The notes under the pieces: model-generated | What the model was told of the DNA's origin: nothing | Database searches by the model: none | The model's input: only the letters and a program-made list of their open reading frames with translations | Made by a program: the position numbers and the translations under genes | Source: Variovorax paradoxus | Lineage (GTDB): Bacteria; Pseudomonadota; Gammaproteobacteria; Burkholderiales; Burkholderiaceae_C | NCBI RefSeq assembly: GCF_000834655.1 | Contig: NZ_JXQQ01000015.1 | Coordinates: 1 to 64,000 of the forward strand | DNA: 64,000 nt | Direction of reading: 5' to 3' | Shown here: one piece after another, positions 54,182-63,709 of the stretch | Position numbering within the stretch: position 1 is the stretch's first letter | How the letters are laid out: the number at the start of each line of letters is the position of its first letter

Positions 54182-54901
54182 TCAGATATCCGCTTCCGAG
54201 ACGCGCATGAGCGCGGCGCGATCCAGAACCACAAGGCCGCCCGGCTCGATCCGGATGGTGCCTTCGCGTTCCATGGTCTTGAGTTCCTGGTTGACCCGCT
54301 GGCGCGATGCGCCCAGCAGTTGCGCCAGTTCTTCCTGCGCCAGTTGCAGGCCGATGCGCATCTGGCTGCCGTCGTCCAGGTTCGGCACGCCGTAGCTGCG
54401 CACCAGGTGAATGAGTTGCTTGGCCAGCCGGGCGCGCAAGGGCAGGGTGTTGAGGTCTTCCACCAGCCCGAACAGCGTGCGGATGCGGCGCGCCTGCAGC
54501 CGCATCAGCGCCTCGTACAGCTCCACGTGCGAGTTGAGGATCTTCTGGAAGTCGGCGCGCGCCACGCAAAGGATGGTGCTGTCTCCATGCGCATAGGCGT
54601 CGTGCGTGCGCCGGTCCCCGTCGAACATCGCCACGTCGCCGAACCAGATGCCCGGCTCCACGTACGTCAGCGTCACCTGCTTGCCCGAGACGGCCGTCGA
54701 ACTGACCCGCACCGCGCCCTTGGCGCAGGCAATCCAGTGTTCGGGTGGGTCGCCGCGTGCGGCGATCAGGTCGCCGTCTTTGTAGCGTTTGACGAAAGCG
54801 CATCGGAGGATGTCGTGCCGTAGCGATGGAGATAAGGAAGAGAACCAGCGACCACTGTTGATCGCTTCACGTTCTTCGATGGTAAGAATGGGGTCGTCCA
54901 T
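54182..54901 (-). CDS. Crp/Fnr-family transcriptional regulator
   Basis: A 239-residue regulator with an N-terminal cyclic-nucleotide-binding-like beta-roll (about 15-130; GDLIAARGDPPEHW, GIWFGDVAMFDGDRR), a dimer helix and a C-terminal winged helix (LAQEELAQLLGASRQRVNQEL). It lacks the Cys cluster of Fnr. The ligand is unknown. ATG 54901 has AGAGGA about 8 bases upstream. Its position within the acyl-CoA gene set suggests it controls those genes. Confidence 0.9.
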   Translation of the reverse strand: MDDPILTIEEREAINSGRWFSSLSPSLRHDILRCAFVKRYKDGDLIAARGDPPEHWIACAKGAVRVSSTAVSGKQVTLTYVEPGIWFGDVAMFDGDRRTHDAYAHGDSTILCVARADFQKILNSHVELYEALMRLQARRIRTLFGLVEDLNTLPLRARLAKQLIHLVRSYGVPNLDDGSQMRIGLQLAQEELAQLLGASRQRVNQELKTMEREGTIRIEPGGLVVLDRAALMRVSEADI

Positions 54902-54962
54902 TGGTCTGTCCTCTCGGCGACTGGAAAGCTGGGGGGTGTCACGGGAGCGACGCCATAAGGCG

Positions 54963-55742
54963 CTACTCGTACTGCGGCGGTTTCTTCTCGAGGAACGCGG
55001 CGATGCCGATGCCCGCGTTCGCATGGTGCAGGTTGCGCACGAAGTGATCGCGCTCCTGCGACAGCTGCGCGGCCAGCGTGGCGCCGCGCGCTTCGCTCAG
55101 CAGTTCCTTGATGCTGGCCAGCGAGTTCGGTGCGCGGGCGTTGAGCTTTTTCGCCAGCGACAGCGCGCCCGCCAGGGCCTGTCCGTTCTCGGTGAGCTCG
55201 TTCACCAGGCCGGCCGCATGCAGGCGCGGCGCGCCGATGCGCTCGCCGTTCATGAGCCATTCGCTGGCAAGCTGCCGCGGCAGCTGCTGCCCCAGGTGCC
55301 AGCTGAGGCCCCCGTCGGGCGACAGCGCCACGTTGCTGTAGGAGGCGGCGAACACCGCATCGCGCGCCGCCACCACGAAGTCGCAGGCGAGGGCGAGCGA
55401 AAAGCCCGCGCCGGCCGCAGCGCCTTCGACGGCCGCGATGATCGGCTTGGGAAAGGTGCGGATCGAATCGATCCAGTTGTGCAGGCCCTCGATGCTCTCG
55501 GCCTGCACCGAGCGGTCGAGTTCGCGGTTGGCCAAGAGGCGCTGCAGCGAGCCGCCGGCGCAGAACCATGCGCCTTCGCCCACGATGACGACGCTGCGGA
55601 TCTCGCTGCTGCTCTCGGCGCCATTGAGCGCCTCGATGCCGGCGGCGTAGATCTCGGGGCCCAGCGCGTTGCGCTGGGTGGGATTGGCGATTGTCAGCAC
55701 CATGGTGCTGCCTTCGCTCGTGCTCTTGAGTTCGGCGGTCAT
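54963..55742 (-). CDS. Enoyl-CoA hydratase/isomerase family protein
   Basis: A 259-residue crotonase-fold protein. It has the oxyanion-hole segments FCAGGSLQRLL and EGAAAGAGFSLALACDF, and SNVALSPDGGLSWHL at the usual acidic position, where Asp appears rather than Glu. It looks like the alternative oxepin-CoA hydrolase type seen in Comamonadaceae, but hydration of a plain enoyl-CoA is equally possible. It lies between the regulator and the 3-hydroxyacyl-CoA dehydrogenase. Confidence 0.88.
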   Translation of the reverse strand: MTAELKSTSEGSTMVLTIANPTQRNALGPEIYAAGIEALNGAESSSEIRSVVIVGEGAWFCAGGSLQRLLANRELDRSVQAESIEGLHNWIDSIRTFPKPIIAAVEGAAAGAGFSLALACDFVVAARDAVFAASYSNVALSPDGGLSWHLGQQLPRQLASEWLMNGERIGAPRLHAAGLVNELTENGQALAGALSLAKKLNARAPNSLASIKELLSEARGATLAAQLSQERDHFVRNLHHANAGIGIAAFLEKKPPQYE

Positions 55743-55775
55743 CGCTGTCGCGTTTCCAGTCGGTTGGTGGTTTAT

Positions 55776-57296
55776 TTATTCTTCTTCGTGCAGCAGGCTC
55801 AGGCCCAGCGCGCCGCGGCGGCGCAGCCACGGGCTCGGGCGATAACGCGGGTCGCCGTAGACCGTCTGCAGGTTGAACAGCACCTCGAGCATGTTGGTCG
55901 GGCCGTAGAGGTTGCCCATGGCCAGGGGGCCGCGCGGGTAGCCGAGGCCCAGCTGCACGGCCGTCTCGAGGTCGGCCGGCGAGCACACGCGCTGCTGGCA
56001 CATGTCGGTGGCGATGTTGACGATGGTGCCGATCACGCGCTGCGTGACGAAGCCGCCGCTGTCGCGAATCACGCTCACCGCCTTGCCGTCGCGCGCGAAG
56101 AGGGCGTGCGCGGCATCGCGGATGTCGCGGCGGGTGGCCGGGTTGGTGGCGAGCACGCGGCGCTTGGTGGCGGCGTCGTCGATCAGCATGTCGATGCCGA
56201 CGGTGCGCGTGGCGTCCAGGCGCTCGACCGCCGCAACGGTGGTCACGTCGAAGCCCAGCGGGGCCACGAGGATCAGCGAGTGCGGCGCGGCCGTGGCACC
56301 GCTGTCGATCTGGGCGCCCAGCGTGTTGATCAGGCGCAGCAACTCGGCACGGCGTGCAGCGCGGGGCGAAACCCAGACTGAGGGCGTGCCGTCCACCACG
56401 GGCGCGGGGGCCTCGGGCGTCCGCTGCATCACGCCATCGGTGTAGCGATAGAAGCCTTCGCCGGTCTTGCGGCCGAGCGCGCCAGCGGCCAGGCGCTGCG
56501 CGGTGATCACGCTCGGGCGGAACCGCGGCTCCTCGAAGTACTGGTGGTAGATCGACTCCATCACCGGGTGCGACACGTCGAGCGCCGTCAGGTCCAGCAG
56601 CTCGAACGGGCCGAGGCGAAAGCCCGCCTGGTCCTTGAGGATGCGATCGATGGTCGCGAAGTCGGTGACGCCTTCGCTCACGATGCGCAGCGCCTCGGTG
56701 CCGTAGCCGCGCCCCGCGTGGTTCACGATGAAGCCGGGCGTGTCCTGCGCCTGCACCGCGCTGTGGCCCATCTGCACCGCGTAGCCGGCAAGCTGCTTGC
56801 AGACCTCGGGCGCGGTCTTGAAGCCCGCCACCACCTCGACCACCTTCATCAGCGGCACGGGGTTGAAGAAGTGAAAGCCCGCAAAGCGCTCCGGATGCGA
56901 GAGGCCGGCTGCGATGGCCGTGACCGAGAGCGACGAAGTGTTGGTGACCAGCGTGGCCGTCGGGGCCACCACGGTCTCGATTTCGCGGAAGAGCTTGCGC
57001 TTGACTTCGAGGTCTTCGATCACAGCCTCGATGACGAGGTCGCAGCCGGCGAGCGCCTGGATCGTATCGACCGCCCGCACGCGTGCGATCTGCGCATCGC
57101 GGGCCGCTGCGTCGAGCTTGCCCTTTTCGTGCAGCTTGTTCCATTGGGCGATGAGGGCTTCGCGCCCGCGTTCGGCGGCACCCGCGAAGCTGTCGAGAAG
57201 CAGCACTTCGCTGCCGGCCTGGGCGGCGATCTGCGCAATTCCGCGACCCATGGCGCCGGCGCCGATGAGCCCGATCCTTTGGTAGTTCACTGTCAT
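55776..57296 (-). CDS. 3-hydroxyacyl-CoA dehydrogenase (PaaH-like)
   Basis: NAD-dependent oxidation of a 3-hydroxyacyl-CoA. The 506-residue protein has the NAD-binding GLIGAGAMGRGIAQIAA, EAVIEDLEVKRKLF, NTSSLSVTAIA and HFFNPVPLMKVVEVV, then two copies of the C-terminal 3HCDH domain (about 190-290 and 405-500). This length and duplication match PaaH/PaaC of phenylacetate-type pathways. First gene of the five-gene set; the 146-base upstream gap has no clear promoter to my eye. Confidence 0.92.
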   Translation of the reverse strand: MTVNYQRIGLIGAGAMGRGIAQIAAQAGSEVLLLDSFAGAAERGREALIAQWNKLHEKGKLDAAARDAQIARVRAVDTIQALAGCDLVIEAVIEDLEVKRKLFREIETVVAPTATLVTNTSSLSVTAIAAGLSHPERFAGFHFFNPVPLMKVVEVVAGFKTAPEVCKQLAGYAVQMGHSAVQAQDTPGFIVNHAGRGYGTEALRIVSEGVTDFATIDRILKDQAGFRLGPFELLDLTALDVSHPVMESIYHQYFEEPRFRPSVITAQRLAAGALGRKTGEGFYRYTDGVMQRTPEAPAPVVDGTPSVWVSPRAARRAELLRLINTLGAQIDSGATAAPHSLILVAPLGFDVTTVAAVERLDATRTVGIDMLIDDAATKRRVLATNPATRRDIRDAAHALFARDGKAVSVIRDSGGFVTQRVIGTIVNIATDMCQQRVCSPADLETAVQLGLGYPRGPLAMGNLYGPTNMLEVLFNLQTVYGDPRYRPSPWLRRRGALGLSLLHEEE

Positions 57297-57442
57297 TTGA
57301 TGAAGATTTTCGCTGGTTGATTGGTGTGAGGGCCTGACGCGCAGGTGCTGGCCGGGGAGTGCCTGGCGAGCGTCGACAGACTCCGATTTTGCAATCTCGC
57401 GCAGGCGATGCGTCCCGGGTCTTACGCGGGGCCCGCTTTTTT

Positions 57443-58600
57443 TCAGGCCGGTCGACGGCTGCGGTCGATGGCCACGCTCAGGCCGATGGCGACCAGCAGC
57501 AGGGCAAGGCCGACCCGGCTCATCCACGGCGCCGCGTCGTTCGCCAGCAGCCAGCCGCCCAAGCCTGCACCGACGGCCTGGCCGATGTAGATGCCCGAAC
57601 TGTTGAGCGCGACGGAGCCCGGCGCGAGCGCGGGCGCCAGGCCCACCAGCCGCGCCTGCTGCGCCGAATTGGTGGCGAAGCAGCCCAGGCCCCAGGGCAC
57701 GATCACCACCGCCAGCCACGCGAGCGTGCTCGCGAACGGCCAGACGAACAGGCTGAGCGCGATCAGCGAACTCGTCAGCAGCACCATGCGGCCGGCGCCG
57801 ATGCGGTCGATGTAGCGGCTGACCACCATGTTGCCGATCAGCCCGAAGGCGCCGAACAGGGCCCACATCAGGCTCAGTGTGTTGGCGTCCGCGCCGAAAC
57901 TCTGCTTGAGGATGGGGCCGAAATAGCTGAACAGCACGAACTGCCCCGAGCCTTGCAGCGCCGTGACCGACACGATGCCCATCAGCACCGGGCTGCGCAG
58001 CACGCGCGACCATGCGGCGGCCGTGAGCGCGGCAGGCCGGATACCGGTGGGAAGCGTGAGCCAGATCGAGGCGGCGCTCACGACGCTCAACATTGCGATA
58101 GCGATGAAAGCCATGCGCCAGCCGAGGTGGCCGCCGATCAGCGCGCCGATCGGCAGGCCCAGCACAGACGCCATCGACCAGCCAAGGAAGACGAAGGTGA
58201 CGGCGCGCCCGCGGTGTTCCGGGGGCACCAGCAGGCCGGCGCAGGCCGCAGCCTGCGGCGTGAAGATTGCCGGCGCAATCACCGTGAGCATGCGCACGGG
58301 CAGCAGGGCGCCGAAGCTTGGCATCAGTGCGCAGATGGCGTGCCCAGTGGCGTACCAGAGGAGCGTGAGGGCGAGGAGCTGGCGGCGGTCCCAGCCCGCG
58401 ACCACGGCTGCCAGCAGCGGGGCACCTAGGCACATGACGATCGCTGCTGCGGTGATCAATTGGCCCGCTGTCGCGACCGCGACAGAAAGCGAGACGCTGA
58501 TCTCGTTGAGCGTGCCGGGCACCACCATCACGCCGGTGCCGATCACGAAATTGCCGGCCAGCAGCGCCCAGAGCGCGCCCCGGGGCGCAGGCCGGCTCAT
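57443..58600 (-). CDS. MFS transporter
   Basis: A 385-residue, 12-TM major facilitator of the DHA-like efflux or sugar/acid carrier type. It has an N-terminal ALLAGNFVIGTGVMVVPG, VPPEHRGRAVTFVFLGW (motif A-like loop between helices) and GLPIGALIGGHLGWRMAF in the fifth helix region. The substrate is unknown. It begins 4 bases after the 2-hydroxyacid dehydrogenase stop, so the two are likely co-expressed. Confidence 0.9.
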   Translation of the reverse strand: MSRPAPRGALWALLAGNFVIGTGVMVVPGTLNEISVSLSVAVATAGQLITAAAIVMCLGAPLLAAVVAGWDRRQLLALTLLWYATGHAICALMPSFGALLPVRMLTVIAPAIFTPQAAACAGLLVPPEHRGRAVTFVFLGWSMASVLGLPIGALIGGHLGWRMAFIAIAMLSVVSAASIWLTLPTGIRPAALTAAAWSRVLRSPVLMGIVSVTALQGSGQFVLFSYFGPILKQSFGADANTLSLMWALFGAFGLIGNMVVSRYIDRIGAGRMVLLTSSLIALSLFVWPFASTLAWLAVVIVPWGLGCFATNSAQQARLVGLAPALAPGSVALNSSGIYIGQAVGAGLGGWLLANDAAPWMSRVGLALLLVAIGLSVAIDRSRRPA

Positions 58601-58604
58601 GGAT

Positions 58605-59612
58605 TCACCGGCGAACCTGCAGCGCGCCGGGATTCACGATATTGGTGGGGTTGCCCTTGATGAAGCTTACGACGTTGTCGAAAGCCTGGCCGAAGTAGCT
58701 CTCATAGCTGTCCTGCTCCACGTAGCCGATGTGCGGCGTGCAGATGCAGTTTTCCAGCCGCAGCAGCGCGTGGCCCTGCAGCGGCGGCTCGCTCTCGAAC
58801 ACGTCGATGGCTGCGAGGCCGGGGCGTCCACGATTGAGCGCGGCGAGCAGCGCATCGGCTTCGACGAGTTCGGCACGGGAGGTGTTCACGAAGAGCGCTG
58901 TCGGCTTCATGCGCGAGAGGTCTTCGAGCGTGACGAGACCGTTGGTTTCCTCATTGAGCCGCAGGTGCACCGAGAGAACATCGGCTGCGGCGAAGAACTC
59001 GTGGCGGTTCTGCGCGACCTGGAAGCCATCGGAGCGCGCCTTCGCGCAACTCGCCTCCCGGCCCCAGATCACCACCTGCATGCCGAAGGCCTGCCCGTAG
59101 CGCGCCACCAGCTGGCCGATGCGGCCATAGCCCCAGATGCAGAGCGTCTTGCCCTTGAGCACCGAGCCGAGGCCGAAATTGGGCGGCATCGAGGCCGATT
59201 TGAGGCCCGACTGCTGCCACGCTCCGTGCTTGAGGTTGCTGATGTACTGCGGCAGCCGGCGCATGGCCGCCATGATCAACGCCCAAGTGAGTTCTGCGGG
59301 GGCCTGCGGGGAACCCGAGCCCTCGGCCACCGCCACGCCGCGCTCGGTGCAGGCATTGACGTCGATGTGGCCACCGACGCGCCCGGTCTGCGAAATGAGC
59401 TTGAGCTTGGGCAGCTTCTCGATCAGCTGGCGCGATATCTGGGTGCGCTCGCGAATCAGCACGATCACGTCGGCGTCCTTGAGGCGAACCGACAGTTGCC
59501 CGATGCCCTTGACCGTATTGGTGTAGACCTTGGCCGCGTACGCGTCCAGCTTGGCGGCGCAGCGCAGCTTGCGCACGGCGTCCTGGTAATCGTCGAGGAT
59601 CACAATGTTCAT
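58605..59612 (-). CDS. D-2-hydroxyacid dehydrogenase family protein
   Basis: NAD(P)-dependent 2-hydroxyacid dehydrogenase of 335 residues. It has the split catalytic domain (ISQTGRVGGHIDVNA), the Rossmann motif WGYGRIGQLVARYGQ, the catalytic Arg in VNTSRAELV, DVFESEPP and the catalytic His in TPHIGYVEQDSY. The substrate is not predictable. ATG 59612 directly precedes MNIVILDDYQDAV. It likely forms a transcript with the MFS gene. Confidence 0.92.
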   Translation of the reverse strand: MNIVILDDYQDAVRKLRCAAKLDAYAAKVYTNTVKGIGQLSVRLKDADVIVLIRERTQISRQLIEKLPKLKLISQTGRVGGHIDVNACTERGVAVAEGSGSPQAPAELTWALIMAAMRRLPQYISNLKHGAWQQSGLKSASMPPNFGLGSVLKGKTLCIWGYGRIGQLVARYGQAFGMQVVIWGREASCAKARSDGFQVAQNRHEFFAAADVLSVHLRLNEETNGLVTLEDLSRMKPTALFVNTSRAELVEADALLAALNRGRPGLAAIDVFESEPPLQGHALLRLENCICTPHIGYVEQDSYESYFGQAFDNVVSFIKGNPTNIVNPGALQVRR

Positions 59613-59713
59613 GGCGTGCCATTGTGCCTCGCAGCATTGGGATGTCGCGCCAGTGAACGTTTGGATACCCACCCCGGGGGCGCTCCTGGAGCGGTTCCTC
59701 GCGGGAAATTGTG

Positions 59714-60079
59714 TCAGTGCAGGCGCGTGGAGCGGAGCGCCGAACTCAAGCTTTCCGCCGCCTCGAGCGCCGCCAGACGGTCGAGTTCCGCGCAGACATC
59801 GGCCATGCGGCCGGAGATCACCATGCGATTGCGGTCCTTGCTTTGCCCGTCGATCACACGAACCACGCGCAGCGGGCGTGCAGGCGCTGCGACGGTTGCC
59901 GCTGGTGCAGGTGTGCTTGCGGCGCGCGCAGTGCAGGCCGGGCGCACAGCTACGTAGCGCAGTCCGGCCGCAGTGTCGCCACTGTCCCTGCGGCGAGGGC
60001 GGCGGGCAGGCATCAGGCGGCTTGCAAGCGATTGCAGCGGCATCCAGAAATCAGCGATGGCGAGGAGGGCGATTCCCAT
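59714..60079 (-). CDS. Small unknown protein, candidate SOS gene
   Basis: A 121-residue protein I do not recognise. The N-terminus is hydrophobic (GIALLAIADFWMPL), the middle is Arg- then Ala/Pro-rich, and the C-terminal ~45 residues look folded (VVRVIDGQSKDRNRMVI, ADVCAELDRLAALEAAE). GGAG lies 5 bases before ATG 60079. A LexA-type site lies 17 bases upstream of the start, and lexA is the next gene upstream on the same strand. A frame also exists on the opposite strand, but it has no such start signals. Confidence 0.6.
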   Translation of the reverse strand: MGIALLAIADFWMPLQSLASRLMPARRPRRRDSGDTAAGLRYVAVRPACTARAASTPAPAATVAAPARPLRVVRVIDGQSKDRNRMVISGRMADVCAELDRLAALEAAESLSSALRSTRLH

Positions 60080-60096
60080 GTGAACTCCAAAAAAGT

Positions 60097-60112
60097 CTGA
60101 GGTTGAACACAG
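60097..60112 (-). promoter_or_regulatory. Candidate LexA (SOS) box
   Basis: CTGAGGTTGAACACAG on the plus strand (CTGTGTTCAACCTCAG on the minus) fits CTG-N10-CAG with the extra T of the CTGT half-site, but the core is not the ideal alternating TA. It lies just upstream of the small gene ending at 59714. Confidence 0.45.
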
Positions 60113-60217
60113 GCAGGATTTCTTGAATCGGCCGCGACAGGGTGATGGCGACTTCGCGCCATACGCCCGCCACCTGTTGCGGCCGGATGGGGTGCTGCTG
60201 CAAGCAGGCTGCAGGGC

Positions 60218-60901
60218 CTACATCAGCATGGTGTTGCGGATGAGGCCGACCGCGAGGCCCTCGATTTCGAAGGGCTCGCCGGGTTGGACGATGATGGTCG
60301 GGTAGTCGGGGTTCTCGGCGTGCAGCTCAATCACCTGCTTGTTGCGCTTCAGACGCTTGACGGTGACTTCGTCGCCCAGGCGCGCCACCACGATCTGGCC
60401 GTTGCGCGCTTCCTTGGTGGCCTGCACCGCGAGCAGGTCGCCGTCCATGATGCCGGCATCGCGCATCGACATGCCGCGCACCTTGAGCAGGTAGTCGGGC
60501 TGGCGCTGGAACAGGGTGTTCTCCACGTAGTAGGTCTGGTCGACGTGCTCTTGCGCGAGGATGGGCGAACCGGCAGCAACGCGACCGATGAGCGGCAGCG
60601 CCAGCTGTGCCATGCCGGGCAAGGAGAGCGAGAACTGGCCACCTTCGCGATGGCGCGTTTCGTTGAGCGAACGCAGCGCATCGCCCTTGAGGCGGATGCC
60701 GCGGGAGGTGCCGCTGACGAGTTCGATCACGCCCTTGCGAGCCAGCGCCTGCAGGTGTTCTTCGGCGGCGTTGGCCGACTTGAACCCCAGCTCGGTGGCA
60801 ATTTCGGCGCGCGTGGGCGGCGCACCGGTGCGCGCGATGGCGCTCTGGATCAAGTCGAGGATCTGCTGCTGGCGGGCGGTAAGCTTTACGGCGAACTGCA
60901 T
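60218..60901 (-). CDS. lexA: LexA repressor
   Basis: SOS repressor that self-cleaves when RecA filaments form. The 227-residue protein has the N-terminal winged helix ([33 protein letters not shown]), the Ala110-Gly111 cleavage site in GRVAAGSP, and the Ser145/Lys182 dyad ([17 protein letters not shown]). ATG 60901 has AAGGAA 7 bases upstream. Two LexA boxes lie 19-53 bases before the start, showing autoregulation. Confidence 0.98.
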   Translation of the reverse strand: MQFAVKLTARQQQILDLIQSAIARTGAPPTRAEIATELGFKSANAAEEHLQALARKGVIELVSGTSRGIRLKGDALRSLNETRHREGGQFSLSLPGMAQLALPLIGRVAAGSPILAQEHVDQTYYVENTLFQRQPDYLLKVRGMSMRDAGIMDGDLLAVQATKEARNGQIVVARLGDEVTVKRLKRNKQVIELHAENPDYPTIIVQPGEPFEIEGLAVGLIRNTMLM

Positions 60902-60919
60902 ATGTGGTTCCTTGCGGCA

Positions 60920-60954
60920 CTGGCTAGATATCCAGTACCTGTATTTTTAACCAG
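60920..60954. promoter_or_regulatory. Tandem LexA boxes in the lexA/asparaginase intergenic region
   Basis: CTGGCTAGATATCCAG (60920-60935) and CTGTATTTTTAACCAG (60939-60954) both fit CTG-N10-CAG and are 19 bases apart centre to centre, much like the double operator of E. coli lexA. On the minus strand TTGTCA (about 60966-60971) followed 17 bases later by AAAAAT is a possible lexA promoter overlapping the boxes. Confidence 0.8.
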
Positions 60955-60974
60955 TTTTTGGAAGTTGACAAGTC

Positions 60975-61937
60975 ATGGCCAATTCCCCGTTGCCGGAAGT
61001 GCGTCGAGTGGTGGTTCTGGGGACCGGCGGGACCATCGCCGGAAAGGCGTCAAGCAGCGGTGACAACATCGGCTACACCGCGGGGCAGGTGGGCGTGGCG
61101 GACCTCTTGGGCGGCATCGAAGCGCCCGCGGGCATCAAACTGCTCGCGGAGCAGGTCGCACAACTCGACAGCAAGGACATGGCCTTCGACGTCTGGCACA
61201 AGCTCGCGCAACGCTGCGTGCATTGGCTCGCACAGCCCGACGTGGCCGGCGTGGTGATCACCCATGGCACCGACACGCTCGAGGAGACGGCTTTCTTCCT
61301 TCACTCGGTTCTCGCAACAGCGAAGCCCGTGGTGCTGACTTGCGCGATGCGCCCGGCCACGGCGCTCTCGCCCGATGGCCCGCAGAACGTGCGCGACGCC
61401 ATCGCGCTAGCGGCGACCGCGGGCGCGCAGGGTGTGATGGCGGTGTGTGCCGGTACGGTCCACAGCGGAGTGGATGTGCAGAAGGTGCACACCTACCGGC
61501 TGGATGCTTTTGCATCCGGCGATGCCGGACCTATTGGCTATGTGGAAGAGGGCGCGGTGCGGCGCGTGAGGGAATGGCCGGCTGGGCCGTTGTCCCCGTC
61601 GTCGAAGGCGCTGAGCGCACCGGGACCCTGGCCCCGCGTCGAGATCGTCATGAGCCATGCCGGCGCGAGTGGCGCGATCATCGATGCGCTCCTGCGCGAG
61701 GGCGCAGAGGAGCCTGTCCGCGGGCTGGTCCTCGCAACCACCGGCAATGGCACCGTGCATCACGCGCTGGAGGCCGCGGCGCTCAAGGCGCAAGACGCGG
61801 GCATTGCGGTGCTGCGCGCAACGCGTTGCACCAGTGGCCGCATCTTGCCGAAGCCCGATGACCGACTGCGTGACGCAGGCGCGCTCACGCCGGTGAAGGC
61901 GCGCATCGCGCTGATGCTGGAACTGCTGGGGAAATAG
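60975..61937 (+). CDS. Asparaginase
   Basis: Hydrolyses asparagine (possibly glutamine) to the acid and ammonia. The 320-residue protein has both active-site threonine motifs, VVVLGTGGTIAGKAS at the N-terminus and VITHGTDTLEETAFF, plus ATTGNGTVHHAL. There is no signal peptide, so it is cytoplasmic despite a type II-like sequence. It is divergent from lexA and starts 20 bases from the second LexA box, so SOS influence is conceivable. Confidence 0.93.
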   Translation: MANSPLPEVRRVVVLGTGGTIAGKASSSGDNIGYTAGQVGVADLLGGIEAPAGIKLLAEQVAQLDSKDMAFDVWHKLAQRCVHWLAQPDVAGVVITHGTDTLEETAFFLHSVLATAKPVVLTCAMRPATALSPDGPQNVRDAIALAATAGAQGVMAVCAGTVHSGVDVQKVHTYRLDAFASGDAGPIGYVEEGAVRRVREWPAGPLSPSSKALSAPGPWPRVEIVMSHAGASGAIIDALLREGAEEPVRGLVLATTGNGTVHHALEAAALKAQDAGIAVLRATRCTSGRILPKPDDRLRDAGALTPVKARIALMLELLGK

Positions 61938-61963
61938 CCACCCTGTCGAAGGGCGGCGGGGGA

Positions 61964-62638
<675 letters not shown>

Positions 62639-62744
62639 TTAGATTTTGTGTCACGCCCAGCGTCGGCCCGAGGGCTGGGCAAGGCGGATTTCACGTCGAG
62701 GATAGCATGCGCCCCCGTAGGGAATTCCCTCCGTGGCGCACGTC

Positions 62745-63530
62745 TTAAGAGGCTGACCCGGTGGCAAAGACGGCACGCACGCGCGCCAGATCCTCGGGCG
62801 TGTCGATGCCAGGCCCGGGCGCGACATGGCTCACATGCACCGCGATGCGATGCCCATGCCACAGCGCACGCAATTGCTCGAGGGCTTCGGTCGCCTCGAC
62901 GGGCGCCGGCGGCAGCGACGGAAATTTCCGCACGAAGCCCGCGCGATAGCCATAGATGCCGATGTGCCGGAGCGGCGCGGGCGTGGGCAGCACCGTCGGC
63001 GCCGCGCCACCAGACGAGCCATCGCGCCACCAGGGAATCGGCGCGCGGCTGAAGTAGAGCGCGTTGCCCTGCGCGTCGAGCACCGCCTTCACCACGTTCG
63101 GATTCATGAAGTCGCCCAGCGAATCGATCTCGTGGGCCGCAGTGCTCATCGCCGCTTCGGGATGCAGGGCCAGCGCTGCCGCTACGGCATCGATCAGTTC
63201 GGGGTCGATCAGCGGTTCGTCGCCCTGCACGTTGACGACGATCTCTTCGCCATCGAGGCCCAGTTGCTCACAGGCCTCGGCCAGGCGGTCGGTGCCGCTC
63301 GGGTGGTCCTGACGGGTCAGGATGGCCTCGACGCCATGCGCCCTGCATGCAGAAATGATGGAAGCGTCGTCGCCGGCCACGACCACGCGCGATGCGCCGG
63401 ACTGGCTGGCGCGTTGAGCGACGCGCACGACCATCGGCAGGCCTGCAATGTCGGCCAAGGGCTTGTCTGGCAGCCGGGTGGAGGCCAGGCGCGCTGGTAC
63501 CAGGACGGTGAAGTTCACGGGTCCGGTCAC
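62745..63530 (-). CDS. kdsB: 3-deoxy-manno-octulosonate cytidylyltransferase
   Basis: Activates Kdo as CMP-Kdo for LPS inner core. The 261-residue protein has [40 protein letters not shown] and [18 protein letters not shown] 63530 overlaps the stop of the Trm112-like gene (GTGA); a second GTG at 63518 is also possible. Together with lpxK, lpxABD and the Kdo-hydroxylase-like gene it makes this window rich in LPS genes. Confidence 0.97.
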   Translation of the reverse strand: MTGPVNFTVLVPARLASTRLPDKPLADIAGLPMVVRVAQRASQSGASRVVVAGDDASIISACRAHGVEAILTRQDHPSGTDRLAEACEQLGLDGEEIVVNVQGDEPLIDPELIDAVAAALALHPEAAMSTAAHEIDSLGDFMNPNVVKAVLDAQGNALYFSRAPIPWWRDGSSGGAAPTVLPTPAPLRHIGIYGYRAGFVRKFPSLPPAPVEATEALEQLRALWHGHRIAVHVSHVAPGPGIDTPEDLARVRAVFATGSAS

Positions 63531-63709
63531 AGACCCAGCTCTTCGTCGGACAGCGTGCGCGCCTCGTTCTCGAGCAGCACCGGGATACCGTCGCGAACCG
63601 GGTAGGCCAGGCGCGCGCTGCGGGAGCACAACTCCTGCTTCTCGGGATTCCAGGTGAGGGGGCCCTTGGTCACGGGGCAGACGAGCAGTTCAAGCAGCTT
63701 GGTATCCAT
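63527..63709 (-). CDS. Trm112-like (YcaR) small protein
   Basis: A 60-residue protein of the Trm112/UPF0434 family: [18 protein letters not shown], then [18 protein letters not shown]. Only one of the usual zinc cysteines (CPVTK) is kept plus a Cys at about 28, as in other bacterial YcaR proteins. The cellular role is unclear. It overlaps lpxK at its start (20 bases) and kdsB at its end, the conserved lpxK-ycaR-kdsB order. Confidence 0.93.
   Translation of the reverse strand: MDTKLLELLVCPVTKGPLTWNPEKQELCSRSARLAYPVRDGIPVLLENEARTLSDEELGL

Noticed and set aside
59605..60126. Plus-strand frames over the small gene next to lexA
   Set aside because: They overlap the minus-strand gene, which has a better ribosome site and a candidate SOS box; the plus-strand translations are Arg/Cys-rich low complexity.
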